Position numbers and translations under genes: made by a program
The notes under the pieces: model-generated
What the model saw: the letters and a program-made list of their open reading frames with translations, nothing else
What the model was told of the DNA's origin: nothing
The model's database searches: none
Source: Australimonas brisbanensis
Lineage (GTDB): Bacteria; Chloroflexota; Dehalococcoidia; Lucifugimonadales; Australimonadaceae
DNA: 64,000 nucleotides
Direction of reading: 5' to 3'
NCBI GenBank assembly: GCA_038147155.1
Contig: JAYQTA010000002.1
Span: forward strand, 248,001-312,000
In this document: positions 31,684 through 40,207 of the stretch, one piece after another
How positions within the stretch are numbered: the first letter of the stretch is position 1
Layout of the letters: each line of letters opens with the position of its first letter

Positions 31684-33201
31684 CTACATCACCGCGCCCT
31701 GCTGCCAGGGCACGAACTCCTCGGAGCCCACGCCGAGCTCCTCCGACTTGGTCTTCTGGCCCGAGGCGACCTCCAGGATGCGGTTGAAGATGACCTCACC
31801 CATCTCCTCCACGCTGGCGGTCCCGTCGGCGATGACGCCGCAGTTGATGTCCATGTCGCCCTCCATGCGCTGGTAGAGCGGCGTGTTGGTGGACAATTTG
31901 AGCGATGGCGCAGGCACGCACCCATAGGCGGAACCGCGCCCGGTGGTGAAGCAGACGATGTTAGCCCCGCCCGCCACCTGGCCCGTGATGGACACCGGGT
32001 CGTTGCCGGGGGTGTCCATGAACACTAGGCCCTTGGCGGTGACGGGCGCGGCGTAGTCGGCCACTGCGGCAAGGTTGGTGGTTCCGCCCTTGGCCACCGC
32101 GCCCAACGACTTCTCCAGGATGGTGGTGAGCCCACCCTCCTTGTTGCCGGGGGAGGGGTTGTTATTCATAGCCCCGCCGTTGCGCGCGGTGTACTCCTCC
32201 CACCAGGAGATCTTCTCCAGCAGGCGTGAGCCCGCCTCCTCGGAGGCGGCGCGGCGGGTGAGCAGATGCTCCGCGCCGTAGATCTCCGGCGTCTCCGAAA
32301 GGATGACGGTGCCACCCTGGGAGATGAGGATGTCGGCCGCCGCGCCCAGTGCCGGGTTGGCGGTGATGCCGGAGTAGCCGTCGCTCCCGCCGCACTGGAG
32401 GGCCAGCACCAGTTCGGACGCGGGCACCGGCTCGCGATCCACCGCATCAGCGGCCTGAAGCAACGTGCGGATGCGCTTCTCGGCCTCCTTCACCGTGGCC
32501 GCGGTGCCGCCCGTCTCCTGGATGGTCAGGGGGAAGACGCGCTTGTCGCCCGTGAGCCCCTCCGCCTCCAGCAGCTTTGTGAGCTGGTTCGCCTCGCAGC
32601 CCAGGGCCACGATGACCACCGCGAAGAAGTTAGGGTGGCGCGCGTACCCGCCGATGGTGCGGCGCAGCAGATCCATGGGCTGCCCCTCCGAGGCCATGCC
32701 GCACCCACTGCCGTGGGTGAGGGCGACGACCCCATCCACGTTGGGGAAGCGCCGGAGCGCATCGCCTCTGAACCGGTCGGCGATCATGCGCGCCACCGAC
32801 GCCGAGCAGTTCACCGTGGTGAGCACCCCGATGTAGTTGCGGGTGGCGATGCGTCCATCGGGGCGGCGGATGCCCATCCACGCGGCACGCCGGGGCGCCA
32901 TCTGCGTGGGGCGCGCCTCCGAACCGATGGCGTGGTCGCGCCCCTCAGCCGACATGCCCAGGTTGTGCAGGTGGACGTGCTCGCCGGGCGCGATGGCAGC
33001 CGTGGCCTGCCCGATGACCTGCCCGTACTTGCGCACCAGCCCACCCTGGGCGATGGCGGCGGTGGCTATCTTGTGGCCCGGCGGGATGTTCGCCGCCGCC
33101 GTGACGCCCTCTTCCTCCACCGTGGTGCCCTGGGGGATAGCCACGCGCGCCACCACCACGTTGTCCGCACCGTTCAGACGGATGGTCAGCCGTTCACTCA
33201 C
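31684..33201 (-). CDS. UxaA-family dehydratase (altronate/galactarate dehydratase or sulfolactate sulfo-lyase type)
   Basis: A 505-residue lyase with an N-terminal SAF domain (about residues 1-85) and the UxaA catalytic part. Diagnostic blocks are 'NYIGVLTTVNCSASVAR', 'THGSGCGMASEG', 'ALGCEANQ', 'QCGGSDGYSGITANPALG' and 'TTGRGSAYGCVPAPSLKLSTN'. Fused SAF plus UxaA_C serves altronate dehydratase; in SuyAB the two are separate subunits, so altronate-like is the more regular reading. GTG 33201 follows GGAGGGAGC. It starts 30 bases upstream of nothing but the Pht5-like gene, which ends its strand run. Confidence 0.85.
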   Translation of the reverse strand: MSERLTIRLNGADNVVVARVAIPQGTTVEEEGVTAAANIPPGHKIATAAIAQGGLVRKYGQVIGQATAAIAPGEHVHLHNLGMSAEGRDHAIGSEARPTQMAPRRAAWMGIRRPDGRIATRNYIGVLTTVNCSASVARMIADRFRGDALRRFPNVDGVVALTHGSGCGMASEGQPMDLLRRTIGGYARHPNFFAVVIVALGCEANQLTKLLEAEGLTGDKRVFPLTIQETGGTAATVKEAEKRIRTLLQAADAVDREPVPASELVLALQCGGSDGYSGITANPALGAAADILISQGGTVILSETPEIYGAEHLLTRRAASEEAGSRLLEKISWWEEYTARNGGAMNNNPSPGNKEGGLTTILEKSLGAVAKGGTTNLAAVADYAAPVTAKGLVFMDTPGNDPVSITGQVAGGANIVCFTTGRGSAYGCVPAPSLKLSTNTPLYQRMEGDMDINCGVIADGTASVEEMGEVIFNRILEVASGQKTKSEELGVGSEEFVPWQQGAVM

Positions 33202-33301
33202 GCCCGCTCCCTCCATGCCCTGGCCGGGCAGCGCCAAAGGTACCACCGCCAGCGTCTGCAGGGCAGGGGTATGCTGTGAGGAGCCCGTCCTGGGGATGCC
33301 C

Positions 33302-34021
33302 ATGCGTCTTGCCGTTGCCCTTGTCCTCGCCCTCTTCCTGCTCGCCGGGTGCGACGAGGACGCCCCTGCTTCCCCCACACCGAGACCCACGGAGAACCCC
33401 GCGCCGGCACATGAGGCGCGCAGCGACGCCTGGCCCGAGGTGTAGATCTCCAACGGCTTCGATGGGGCCACCTACGAGTTCAAAACCAACTGCTTCGACC
33501 CCTACGACGTACAGGAGGCGTGCCCCCTGTGGGAGGCGACCCGTGTCGCCGTCGAGGGGCCGGACGGGCGGGTCTTCGAGCTGAACAAGGACTACAACGT
33601 CAATGCCTACTCCGACGAGGTGATCCGCCGCTGGGTGCTCTACGGTCCGGCGGGTGCTGGGCTACCCATCCTCGGTGCATACACCTTCCGCTACTACCAG
33701 GGCGGGACGGTGATGCTGGAGCAGACGGTGGACTACCGGCCAGACACCGTGGGCTACCCCACGGATGTGGTCTGGCGGCGCGAGGGGACGGACATGGTGG
33801 TGACGTGGACGCCGCCCCAGGGCATGCGTGCGGGCATGTGGTACAAGGTGCTTGTATTCCCCGACGAGGGAAGCCTCATCAGCCAGGTATTCGCGTGGGA
33901 TGCGGCGCAGGCCTCACTTCCCGCCGTGCCGCTGGCCGACGGCCAGGGCTTCACCCTCAACGTAGCCGCCTATTTTCAGGCCGGTTACGCCTACTCGGAC
34001 TACCAGCACTTCACCTGGTAG
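33302..34021 (+). pseudogene. Lipoprotein interrupted by an in-frame amber codon
   Basis: ATG 33302 opens a lipoprotein signal ('LVLALFLLAGCDED') and a Thr/Pro linker. After 47 codons a TAG at 33443-33445 stops it, yet the same frame continues without a gap as 'ISNGFDGATYEFKTNCFDPY' and 'WTPPQGMRAGMWYKVLVFPDEG' to 34021. Read through, it would be a 239-residue secreted protein with a beta-rich domain of unknown family. TAG is the commonest stop in this window, so natural suppression is unlikely; a recent nonsense mutation or base error fits better. The end overlaps the D-aminoacylase gene by 11 bases. Confidence 0.75.
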
Positions 34022-35702
34022 CCGCGCCGTTGCGCAGCACCTTCCCCGGGTAGGCCCCGGTGTGCTCGCCGTGCTCGTACAGCACCTGGCCGTTGACCAC
34101 GGTGTAGTCCACGCCCTTGGCCCTCTGGCCCAAGCGCATCAGGCCGCCGGGCAGGTCGTGCACCTCCTCCGGCTCCTCGGTGCCCACGGTCTCGGGGTCG
34201 AACACCACCACGTCCGCGGCGTAGCCCCGGCGCAGCAGGCCCCGCCCGTCCAGTCCGTACAGCGCCGCCTGCATAGAGGTGAGCTTGCGGATGGCCTCCT
34301 CCAGACTGAGCGCCTGCTCCTCACGCACCCAGTGGCTCAGCAGCAACGTGGCGTAGCCGTAGCCCGCCTCGTAGATGACGTGGGCCCCGGCATCGGACAG
34401 GCCGATGACCGAGTAGGGGCTGGCCAGCATCGCTGCCAGCGCCCCGGCATCGGACCCCGACTGGTTGTTCTCCAGGCCTGTGTTCAGGTCGTCAGCCAGC
34501 ACCATGTCGAGGAACGCGTCCAGCACGTCGGCGTTCTCCTCCCGCGCCATGAGCCCCACGCTCTTGCCCCGGTAGCGGGCGTACCGCTCGGACAGAACGC
34601 GGGTGATGCGGATGCGGTCCCACTGGATCGGCAGCGCGTCCACGGGGAGATCGCGCCCCTCCACCGCCTCGGCACGCAGCGTGGCGCGCATGGCAGGGTC
34701 GGCGAGGGCCGCCTTCTTGGCCTCGTGGTCCGTGAGCATCACCTCACGCCAGGTGGGCATGCGGTCGAACACCTGGGCGTTGCGCATGGTGAAGCGCTGG
34801 GAGGCCGGGCGAGGGTTCACCACCGGGTAGACGGGCCACCCCTCGCCGATGCGCTGGGCCACCAGGTCCAGGTGCTCGCGCCACTGGTCGGGTCGCTTGG
34901 CGTTGTGCACCAGTTGGTTGTAGATCACGGGCCGCCCGCTCACCTGCGAGAGGTGGGTGGCGAAGCCCTCGCGTATCTCCAGCGGGTAGGCGCTCCCGCA
35001 CTGGAGCACCCCGGCGGGCAGGTCGGACAGCGCCGAGGCCAGGGCGTAGATCTCCTCCAGCGGGGCGACGATGGCCGGAACGGGCCGCCCCTCCAGGTCC
35101 AGGTGCCCGCCGTTGCGGTCGAAGGAAAGGCCCAGCGCACCGGCGCGCATGCCGTCGCGGATGATCCCCTGCATCTGCGCCAGTTCCTCGGGGGTAGCCT
35201 CAGTGCGTTCCTGCGACTCGGCACCCATGACGTAGCGGCGGATGGCGGAGTGCCCCATGAGCACCCCGGCGTTCACCCCCAGCTTGCGGTCGAGGAAATC
35301 CAAGTACTCCGGGAACGACTCCCACTGCCAGTTCACCCCGGCGCGCAGGCTCTCCATGGGGATGGCCTCCACGCGGGAGAGCATCTTGGCCAGGGACTCG
35401 CGCTCGTCTGGGCGCGCGGGGGCCAGGGAGAGGGAGCAGTTGCCGAAGATGACGCTGGTCACCCCGTGCTGGGGCGAGAAGGTGCACAGCGGGTCCCAGG
35501 TCACCTGGGCATCGAAGTGGCAGTGGTTGTCGATGAAGCCGGGGGCCACCACGCGCCCGGAGGCATCGATGGTGCGCCTGGCCTCGCCGCTGAGGCGGCC
35601 GATGTCCACGATGACCCCATCGCGGATGCCCACGTCAGCGTTGAAGGACGGCATGCCCGACCCGTCCACTACACGGCCGTTCTTGATGAGCAGGTCGTAC
35701 AT
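34011..35702 (-). CDS. N-acyl-D-amino-acid deacylase family amidohydrolase
   Basis: A 563-residue amidohydrolase that would hydrolyse N-acyl-D-amino acids or related amides using a zinc site. The metal motif is 'GFIDNHCHFDAQ' (H60, H62), a further His is in 'GHSAIRRYVMG', and the catalytic Asp is in 'GLSDAGAHV'. The two-lobed beta-sandwich around the barrel is visible as 'YDLLIKNGRVVDGSGMPSF' and 'VDYTVVNGQVLYEHGEHTG'. The size fits the D-aminoacylase group. ATG 35702 lies eleven bases after the tandem VOC gene, so the two are probably cotranscribed. Confidence 0.88.
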   Translation of the reverse strand: MYDLLIKNGRVVDGSGMPSFNADVGIRDGVIVDIGRLSGEARRTIDASGRVVAPGFIDNHCHFDAQVTWDPLCTFSPQHGVTSVIFGNCSLSLAPARPDERESLAKMLSRVEAIPMESLRAGVNWQWESFPEYLDFLDRKLGVNAGVLMGHSAIRRYVMGAESQERTEATPEELAQMQGIIRDGMRAGALGLSFDRNGGHLDLEGRPVPAIVAPLEEIYALASALSDLPAGVLQCGSAYPLEIREGFATHLSQVSGRPVIYNQLVHNAKRPDQWREHLDLVAQRIGEGWPVYPVVNPRPASQRFTMRNAQVFDRMPTWREVMLTDHEAKKAALADPAMRATLRAEAVEGRDLPVDALPIQWDRIRITRVLSERYARYRGKSVGLMAREENADVLDAFLDMVLADDLNTGLENNQSGSDAGALAAMLASPYSVIGLSDAGAHVIYEAGYGYATLLLSHWVREEQALSLEEAIRKLTSMQAALYGLDGRGLLRRGYAADVVVFDPETVGTEEPEEVHDLPGGLMRLGQRAKGVDYTVVNGQVLYEHGEHTGAYPGKVLRNGAATR

Positions 35703-35712
35703 CTCGCCCCCT

Positions 35713-36942
35713 TCAGCCCAGCGGGCCCGCAAAGGTCTGGTCGGCGTACACGTCTGACAACGGCTCGATGGCCTCCGGCCACTCGCTGATGGGCACGTGC
35801 CGGTGCCCCTCGGCACGCGGGGCGCCTGCCCAGCCCACCTGCTCGAGGTAGGTGTGCAGCAGGACGCGGTGCCCCTCCGGGTCCACGGCGTAGGCCGCAT
35901 GGTCCATACCGGGGTGCAGTTCCGCGGGCACGTCGGTCACCGTGACGCCCTGCTCGCGCAGGAAGGCCACCGCCTCACGCAGCTGGCGGTAGGAGCCCAC
36001 GCTCACCCCGAAGGCGGCGAGCGTGGTGGTGGCGGGGATGCCCAGGCGCTCGCGCAAGCCCAGCGGCAGCAGCCCCAGAGAGTGGTGCTCGGCCCCGGCG
36101 CGCAGGAACACGCACCGCTCTCCCTCCACCGTCGTCTCGGCGGTGACGGTGAAGCCCATGAGTTCGGTGTAGAAGCGGGTCGAGGCGTCCACGTCGTCCA
36201 CCAGCAGGTGCACCGGGCCAATGCGCGTGACCTTGAAGGGGCGCTCCAACAGCACCCCCTCAACGTCGTGGACGGCGGGCAAGCGCGCCGCGTCGCGGTG
36301 CCCGCTGCGCAGGTCCACCCCCTCCGCCAGCGCCCCGTCCACCTCGGCCTCCTCACCCGCCATGGGAAGGGACGGCGGCTCGACGGCGCGTCCCGCGTAG
36401 AAGGGCAGGGGTTTGGAGGTGCCCTGCCAGCCGATCTGCTCGATGCCGTAGTACAGCTCGTTGGTGTGCCGGTCGGGGTCCTGGATGTAGGTGTGCCAGT
36501 TGGAGCCAGGCATATCGCGCCCAGAGCGCTCGATGGTCACGCCGTGGCGGCCGAAGTAGCCCACCGCCTCCACTACCTCGCGCAGCGAGCCGACCTGCCA
36601 GGTGAGCTGGTTGATGTTGGGCCCGTAGGCGTGTCCGCGTGAAGCGGCCATGCGCTGGCGCATCTCGCGCGGGAACAGCACGAAGGAGTGATGGTCGCCG
36701 CCGTAGTGGGTGAAGTACCCCTTGGTCTGGCTCACGCCCTTGAGCGCGTCGGCCAGGCGCGGATTCTTCCCGAAGTCCAGCACGTCCGAGAGGCGGAAGC
36801 CCAGCAGGTCGTGGTAGAAGCGCAGGCACTCGTCCATGCGCTCCACGTCCAGGCCGAAGTGGCCCAGGCGGCGCACCTTGAAGGGGCGCTCCAGCAGCAC
36901 CCCGCCCACGTCGTAACGCTCCGTCCGGGGCTCGACCGCCAT
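35713..36942 (-). CDS. Two-domain VOC protein (extradiol-dioxygenase-like)
   Basis: A 409-residue protein with two vicinal-oxygen-chelate modules, about residues 5-185 and 215-395. Both begin with the same block 'GVLLERPFKV' and continue 'FGLDVERMDECLRFYHDLLGF' (first) or 'HLLVDDVDASTRFYTELMGF' (second), so it arose by internal duplication. Candidate metal ligands are in 'GDHHSFVLFP', 'GAEHHSLGLLP' and 'HRVLLHTYLEQVGW'. Such proteins include biphenyl-2,3-diol dioxygenases, but also non-oxygenase VOC enzymes. ATG 36942 follows CAGGAGG by six bases. Confidence 0.8.
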   Translation of the reverse strand: MAVEPRTERYDVGGVLLERPFKVRRLGHFGLDVERMDECLRFYHDLLGFRLSDVLDFGKNPRLADALKGVSQTKGYFTHYGGDHHSFVLFPREMRQRMAASRGHAYGPNINQLTWQVGSLREVVEAVGYFGRHGVTIERSGRDMPGSNWHTYIQDPDRHTNELYYGIEQIGWQGTSKPLPFYAGRAVEPPSLPMAGEEAEVDGALAEGVDLRSGHRDAARLPAVHDVEGVLLERPFKVTRIGPVHLLVDDVDASTRFYTELMGFTVTAETTVEGERCVFLRAGAEHHSLGLLPLGLRERLGIPATTTLAAFGVSVGSYRQLREAVAFLREQGVTVTDVPAELHPGMDHAAYAVDPEGHRVLLHTYLEQVGWAGAPRAEGHRHVPISEWPEAIEPLSDVYADQTFAGPLG

Positions 36943-36994
36943 CACGCACCTCCTGTGGTGCTCGTCGTGGCCGGGAGTGTACTCCCGTGCGTCC

Positions 36995-37501
36995 TCACTC
37001 CGTCAGCGTCAGCAGCTCCCACATGGCATCGCGGGTCGCCCGCGCTGTCTGCTCGGTGATGCCCAGGTACCCCAACACCTTGGCACCGGTGGAGTCCGGG
37101 AGGCGCAGGATGCCCAGCAACAGGTGCTCGGTGCCGATGGGGTAGGTATCCGAATACAGCCCCGCCTCCTCCAGGGAGAGGGCCAACGCCTCGGCGACCA
37201 GCGCCGTGTGCGCCACCCCCTGCCAGTCCACCGTCTCCCGCTCCGGCGCGCCGGGCGCGGGGCGCGCGTGCAGGTTCATGAAGGCGCAGAGCTCGTCGGC
37301 CAGCGTCAGATCCACGCCCATGCGGCGCAGGAGCAGCCCGCCCGCGCAATCGGGTTCCATGAGCACCCCATGGAGCAGGTGCGCGGTGTTCACCCCCGGC
37401 GCCCGGCCTGGCGCCTGCGCCTGGCGCAGCACCGCGTGCTCCCACGCCAGCTTGGCGCAGCGGCCCATGCGGGCCATGTCGGGAGTGGGCAGAGCGGTCA
37501 C
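36995..37501 (-). CDS. Free-standing Clp N-domain protein
   Basis: A 168-residue protein with the double Clp_N repeat ('CAKLAWEHAVLRQAQ', 'TAHLLHGVLMEPDCAGGLLLRRMGV', then 'HTALVAEALALSLEEAGLY', 'GTEHLLLGILRLPDSTGAKVLGYLGI'). There is no AAA+ ATPase or other domain. Such proteins may act as adaptors of Clp proteases or as ligand-binding sensors. GTG 37501 follows CCGGAGG. Divergent from the prepilin genes across a 131-base spacer. Confidence 0.8.
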   Translation of the reverse strand: MTALPTPDMARMGRCAKLAWEHAVLRQAQAPGRAPGVNTAHLLHGVLMEPDCAGGLLLRRMGVDLTLADELCAFMNLHARPAPGAPERETVDWQGVAHTALVAEALALSLEEAGLYSDTYPIGTEHLLLGILRLPDSTGAKVLGYLGITEQTARATRDAMWELLTLTE

Positions 37502-37632
37502 GGCGAACCTCCGGAGCGACTCGCGGCAGTCTACCCCCTCGCGCGTGAGCGCGCGAGCGCGTCCGCTCGCACCGTCTCCCGTGCGACTTTCGGGCGGTGG
37601 CAGGGGGGTCACGCCCGCCTAGGCTGGGAGCT

Positions 37633-38025
37633 ATGGCGAAGTTGCGCGGCATGTGGGCGGCCCTGCGTTCCGAACAGCGGGGTGCGCTGCTGGCGGAGAT
37701 CGTCATGGTCATCGCCACGTTCACCCTGCTGGGTACCGGCGTGCTTGCGGGCCTGCAGACCGCCTACCGCACCAAGGGGCAGGTGGAGGTGGTCGCGACC
37801 ACGGAGAACATCATCCGTAACCAGTTGGCCTACGTCTTCGAGCAGGCCTACGCCTCACCCAGAGCGGACTACCTGGACATCACCCCGCCCACGGGCTTCA
37901 CGCTGACCACGGACATCCTGACCTACTCCACCACCAGCACCGATGGCATCGAGCGGGTCCGCATCAGCGTGGCGTACGCCGGAGCGACGGTGCGCACCTA
38001 CGAGACCGTGAGGGTCAACCAATGA
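37633..38025 (+). CDS. Type IV pilin-like protein with N-methylation signal
   Basis: A 130-residue prepilin. After a basic leader the cleavage/methylation motif reads 'RG|ALLAE' with Glu at +5, followed by a hydrophobic helix 'IVMVIATFTLLGTGVLAGL'. The rest is a small globular domain ('AYRTKGQVEVVATTENIIRNQ' as helix continuation). It would be processed by a prepilin peptidase and built into a type IV pilus or pseudopilus; no assembly genes are in the window. ATG 37633 has a TAGGCT box and GGGAG just upstream. The end overlaps the next gene by four bases (ATGA). Confidence 0.8.
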   Translation: MAKLRGMWAALRSEQRGALLAEIVMVIATFTLLGTGVLAGLQTAYRTKGQVEVVATTENIIRNQLAYVFEQAYASPRADYLDITPPTGFTLTTDILTYSTTSTDGIERVRISVAYAGATVRTYETVRVNQ

Positions 38026-38249
38026 GCGCGCTGCGCGGGATCCGGCGTGCGTGGGCCCGGCTGGGCAGCGGCGGCTTCACCCTGGCCGAGGCGCTGGTGG
38101 ACTCCATCGTGCAGGCGGTGAACAACTCTGCGCTCATCGGCATGCTCTACGACATCGAGTCCGTCGCCTCAGACGGTTCCACCATCTGGGCGCGCGTGCT
38201 GCTCACCCCCAGCGGGGACATCGTCATCCTCTCCTGGACGGATAACTAG
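38022..38249 (+). CDS. Short prepilin-like protein, probably internally deleted
   Basis: A 75-residue ORF that starts with a typical prepilin signal ('GSGGFTLAEALV', Glu at +5) but switches after 'EALV' to the polar 'DSIVQAVNNSALIGMLYDIE' and ends after 'VLLTPSGDIVILSWTDN'. The ~20-residue hydrophobic helix needed for pilus assembly is missing, so an internal deletion has probably joined the signal to a C-terminal part. Translation is coupled to the upstream pilin gene. The stop shares CTAG with the gene on the other strand. Confidence 0.6.
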   Translation: MSALRGIRRAWARLGSGGFTLAEALVDSIVQAVNNSALIGMLYDIESVASDGSTIWARVLLTPSGDIVILSWTDN

Positions 38250-38752
38250 CGTCCACCGCAGGGGAGGGCGCCGGGGCACTCCAGCACCCACTCCCCGCCC
38301 TGGCGCACCAGTGCTTCCCGGCGCACGTCCAGGATCGTGCGCCCCGCGCCCTCCTGGGGAGGTGGTCCCTCCAGCGCCACGGACACCGTGGCACGCGTGC
38401 GCGCATCCTCCAGCAGCACGCTGATGGCAACGACACCGATGAGTCCGCCACCCTCTCCTCCCAGGGGGAGCACCAAGGGAGGGGCGTCGGGCCCCGCAGC
38501 CTCCAGCGCTTCACGCGCCTGCACCGACAGGTAGTCGCGGGCCTCCTCCCACTCCCCAACGCTCGCCGACAGGTAGAAGCGGCGCACCGTCTCGTAGGCG
38601 GAGCGCTCCGGGCGCACCGCGCCCGCCAGCATCAGCAGGCCCAATACCAGGGCGCCCGCCGCCGTGCCATAGGCGGCCAGGGCAACGCACCCATCGGCAG
38701 TGCGTGCCCAGCGCATCACACGCCGCAGGAGGCCTGAGGGGAAGGGCTGCAT
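38246..38752 (-). CDS. Membrane-anchored protein of unknown function
   Basis: A 168-residue protein with one N-terminal membrane helix ('VALAAYGTAAGALVLGLLML') and an extracytoplasmic domain ('SAYETVRRFYLSASVGEWEEA', 'ALVRQGGEWVLECPG') with the look of a DUF4878/NTF2-like domain. ATG 38752 lies just after the start of the overlap with the Gfo/Idh/MocA stop (38758), so it is translated from the same mRNA. Function not recognised. Confidence 0.7.
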   Translation of the reverse strand: MQPFPSGLLRRVMRWARTADGCVALAAYGTAAGALVLGLLMLAGAVRPERSAYETVRRFYLSASVGEWEEARDYLSVQAREALEAAGPDAPPLVLPLGGEGGGLIGVVAISVLLEDARTRATVSVALEGPPPQEGAGRTILDVRREALVRQGGEWVLECPGALPCGGR

Positions 38753-38757
38753 GCGCG

Positions 38758-39951
38758 CTAGGCTCCGGTCAGCGGCACCTGATGCCGCAGTACGACCTCC
38801 CGCCCTTCGCGCGCCGACTCCAGCATGGACAGGCACACCTCCATGGTGGCGGCGGCCCACCGGCCACCGTGCACCACCGGCACGCCGTCGTTGACGGTGG
38901 CCAGCAGTTCGTCGAGAACGTTGCCGCGCCCCGGCGTCCCGCGCCAAGGGGCGGGCGGCTCCAGCCGGAAGCCCTCATCAGCGTACACGCCCACCCCGTC
39001 GGGCAGCAGGCGCAGGTCGGCCCGCTCACAGGTGAGCAGAAAGCTGCCCAGCTCCGGCTGCAGGAGCGAGCCGGAGCCCATCTGCTGCCCCTTCGAGGCC
39101 ACCGGGTGCCCACCGCCGTAGCCCGTGTCCACGCGCAGGGCCACCTCCTCGTCCGGGCTGTCCACCCCTGCGAGGGCCCGGCGCGCCGCCCCGTAGCGAC
39201 CGGGCTCGCGCCCCCTGCCGGAGGCGAGTTCGGAGGAATCGAAGTGGTCATAGCCCGTGTAGGAGAGCACCGCTACCGGCCCGCCCTCGAAGGTGAGCAG
39301 CCCTGCGTAGGCCCCCTCGGTGGGGCGCGCAGGGTCCAGCACAAAGGTGGAGGCGCGCACGCTGGAGGCCATGCCACCAGCAACGTAGCGCGCAGCGTCC
39401 ACCTGGTGCGGTACCTGGTTGTACATGATGCCGCCGCCCAGCTCCGTCACCAACTCCTCGGGCCGGCGGGGGCGGTAGAGGAAGTCGGTATGGGCCGTGG
39501 CGCTGATCATGGCCAGTCGCCCCACCTGCCCGGAGACCAGCAGCTCACGCATCCGCAGCACGGCCGGGTTGAAGGAGGCGGTGTGGCCCACGATGAGCGC
39601 CACGCCGGCGGCCTCGGCAGCCTCGGTCATGGCGAGGCATTCGGCCACCGTGAGGCCCATGGGCTTCTCCACCACGATGTGTCTGCCCGCCCGCGCCGCG
39701 GCGATGACGTGGGCCTCGTGGAACTGGTGGGGCGTGGCGATGTAGACGGCGTCCACGTTGGGGCTGGCGCACAGCGCCTCCACCGTTGGGTGCGTCTCGC
39801 CCTCGAAGTCGGCTCTGAAGCGAGCCAGATGCTCTGCGTGCAGATCGGCAGCCGCCGTCACCTCGATGCCGGGGTGAACGGCCAGCGCGGCCAGCATGCC
39901 CGCGCCCGCGCGCCCCAGCCCCGCGACCCCGACCCGCAGTGGTTGTGTCAT
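38758..39951 (-). CDS. Gfo/Idh/MocA oxidoreductase, Pht4-like (dihydroxyphthalate/cis-diol dehydrogenase type)
   Basis: A 397-residue NAD(P)-dependent dehydrogenase. The Rossmann motif is 'GVAGLGRAGAG' and the catalytic Lys is in 'HIVVEKPMGL'. The block 'HTDFLYRPRRPEELVTELGG' followed by 'QVPHQVDAARYVAGG' resembles the phthalate 4,5-cis-dihydrodiol dehydrogenase group. The divergent neighbour is a phthalate-type Rieske oxygenase, which supports oxidation of a ring cis-diol. ATG 39951 is preceded by GGGGGAGACC. Identification of the exact diol is inference. Confidence 0.78.
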   Translation of the reverse strand: MTQPLRVGVAGLGRAGAGMLAALAVHPGIEVTAAADLHAEHLARFRADFEGETHPTVEALCASPNVDAVYIATPHQFHEAHVIAAARAGRHIVVEKPMGLTVAECLAMTEAAEAAGVALIVGHTASFNPAVLRMRELLVSGQVGRLAMISATAHTDFLYRPRRPEELVTELGGGIMYNQVPHQVDAARYVAGGMASSVRASTFVLDPARPTEGAYAGLLTFEGGPVAVLSYTGYDHFDSSELASGRGREPGRYGAARRALAGVDSPDEEVALRVDTGYGGGHPVASKGQQMGSGSLLQPELGSFLLTCERADLRLLPDGVGVYADEGFRLEPPAPWRGTPGRGNVLDELLATVNDGVPVVHGGRWAAATMEVCLSMLESAREGREVVLRHQVPLTGA

Positions 39952-39965
39952 CTGGTCTCCCCCAC

Positions 39966-40117
39966 GCCCTCCGGGCGCTCGATCGAAGGGGGACTCCCCC
40001 TTCGGGCCTGCGGCCCTACCCCCGCCTCCTCGCCCTCGACGGGCGCTCATGGCAGCGAGCGTTCCGCCAGCGCTTTCAGCGCCCTCCGGGCGCTCGATGG
40101 GGTGGAGCCCCGTCGAG
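39966..40117. repeat. Cluster of palindromic, REP-like repeats between divergent genes
   Basis: GCCCTCCGGGCGCTCGAT occurs at 39966-39983 and again at 40081-40098, with a degraded copy starting near 40032. The first is followed by the perfect hairpin CGAAGGGGG/CCCCCTTCG (39984-40004), the second by CTCGATGGGG/CCCCGTCGAG (40093-40117, one G-T pair). A further GGGCC/GGCCC hairpin lies at 40004-40016. The unit structure is that of small mobile palindromic elements. Confidence 0.65.
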
Positions 40118-40207
40118 GACGGGCGCCAGCATACGCCCGGCGCACTTCCCCGCACAGCGCCGCGGGCTTAGGATGGCCCCCACGCAGCCAGGCCCAGGAG
40201 GCGCCCC

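Noticed and set aside
33443..33445. Pyrrolysine or other amber recoding
   Set aside because: TAG ends most genes in the window, so recoding would be harmful, and no recoding element is seen.
34062..35789. 575-codon open frame on the + strand
   Set aside because: Antisense shadow of the D-aminoacylase gene.
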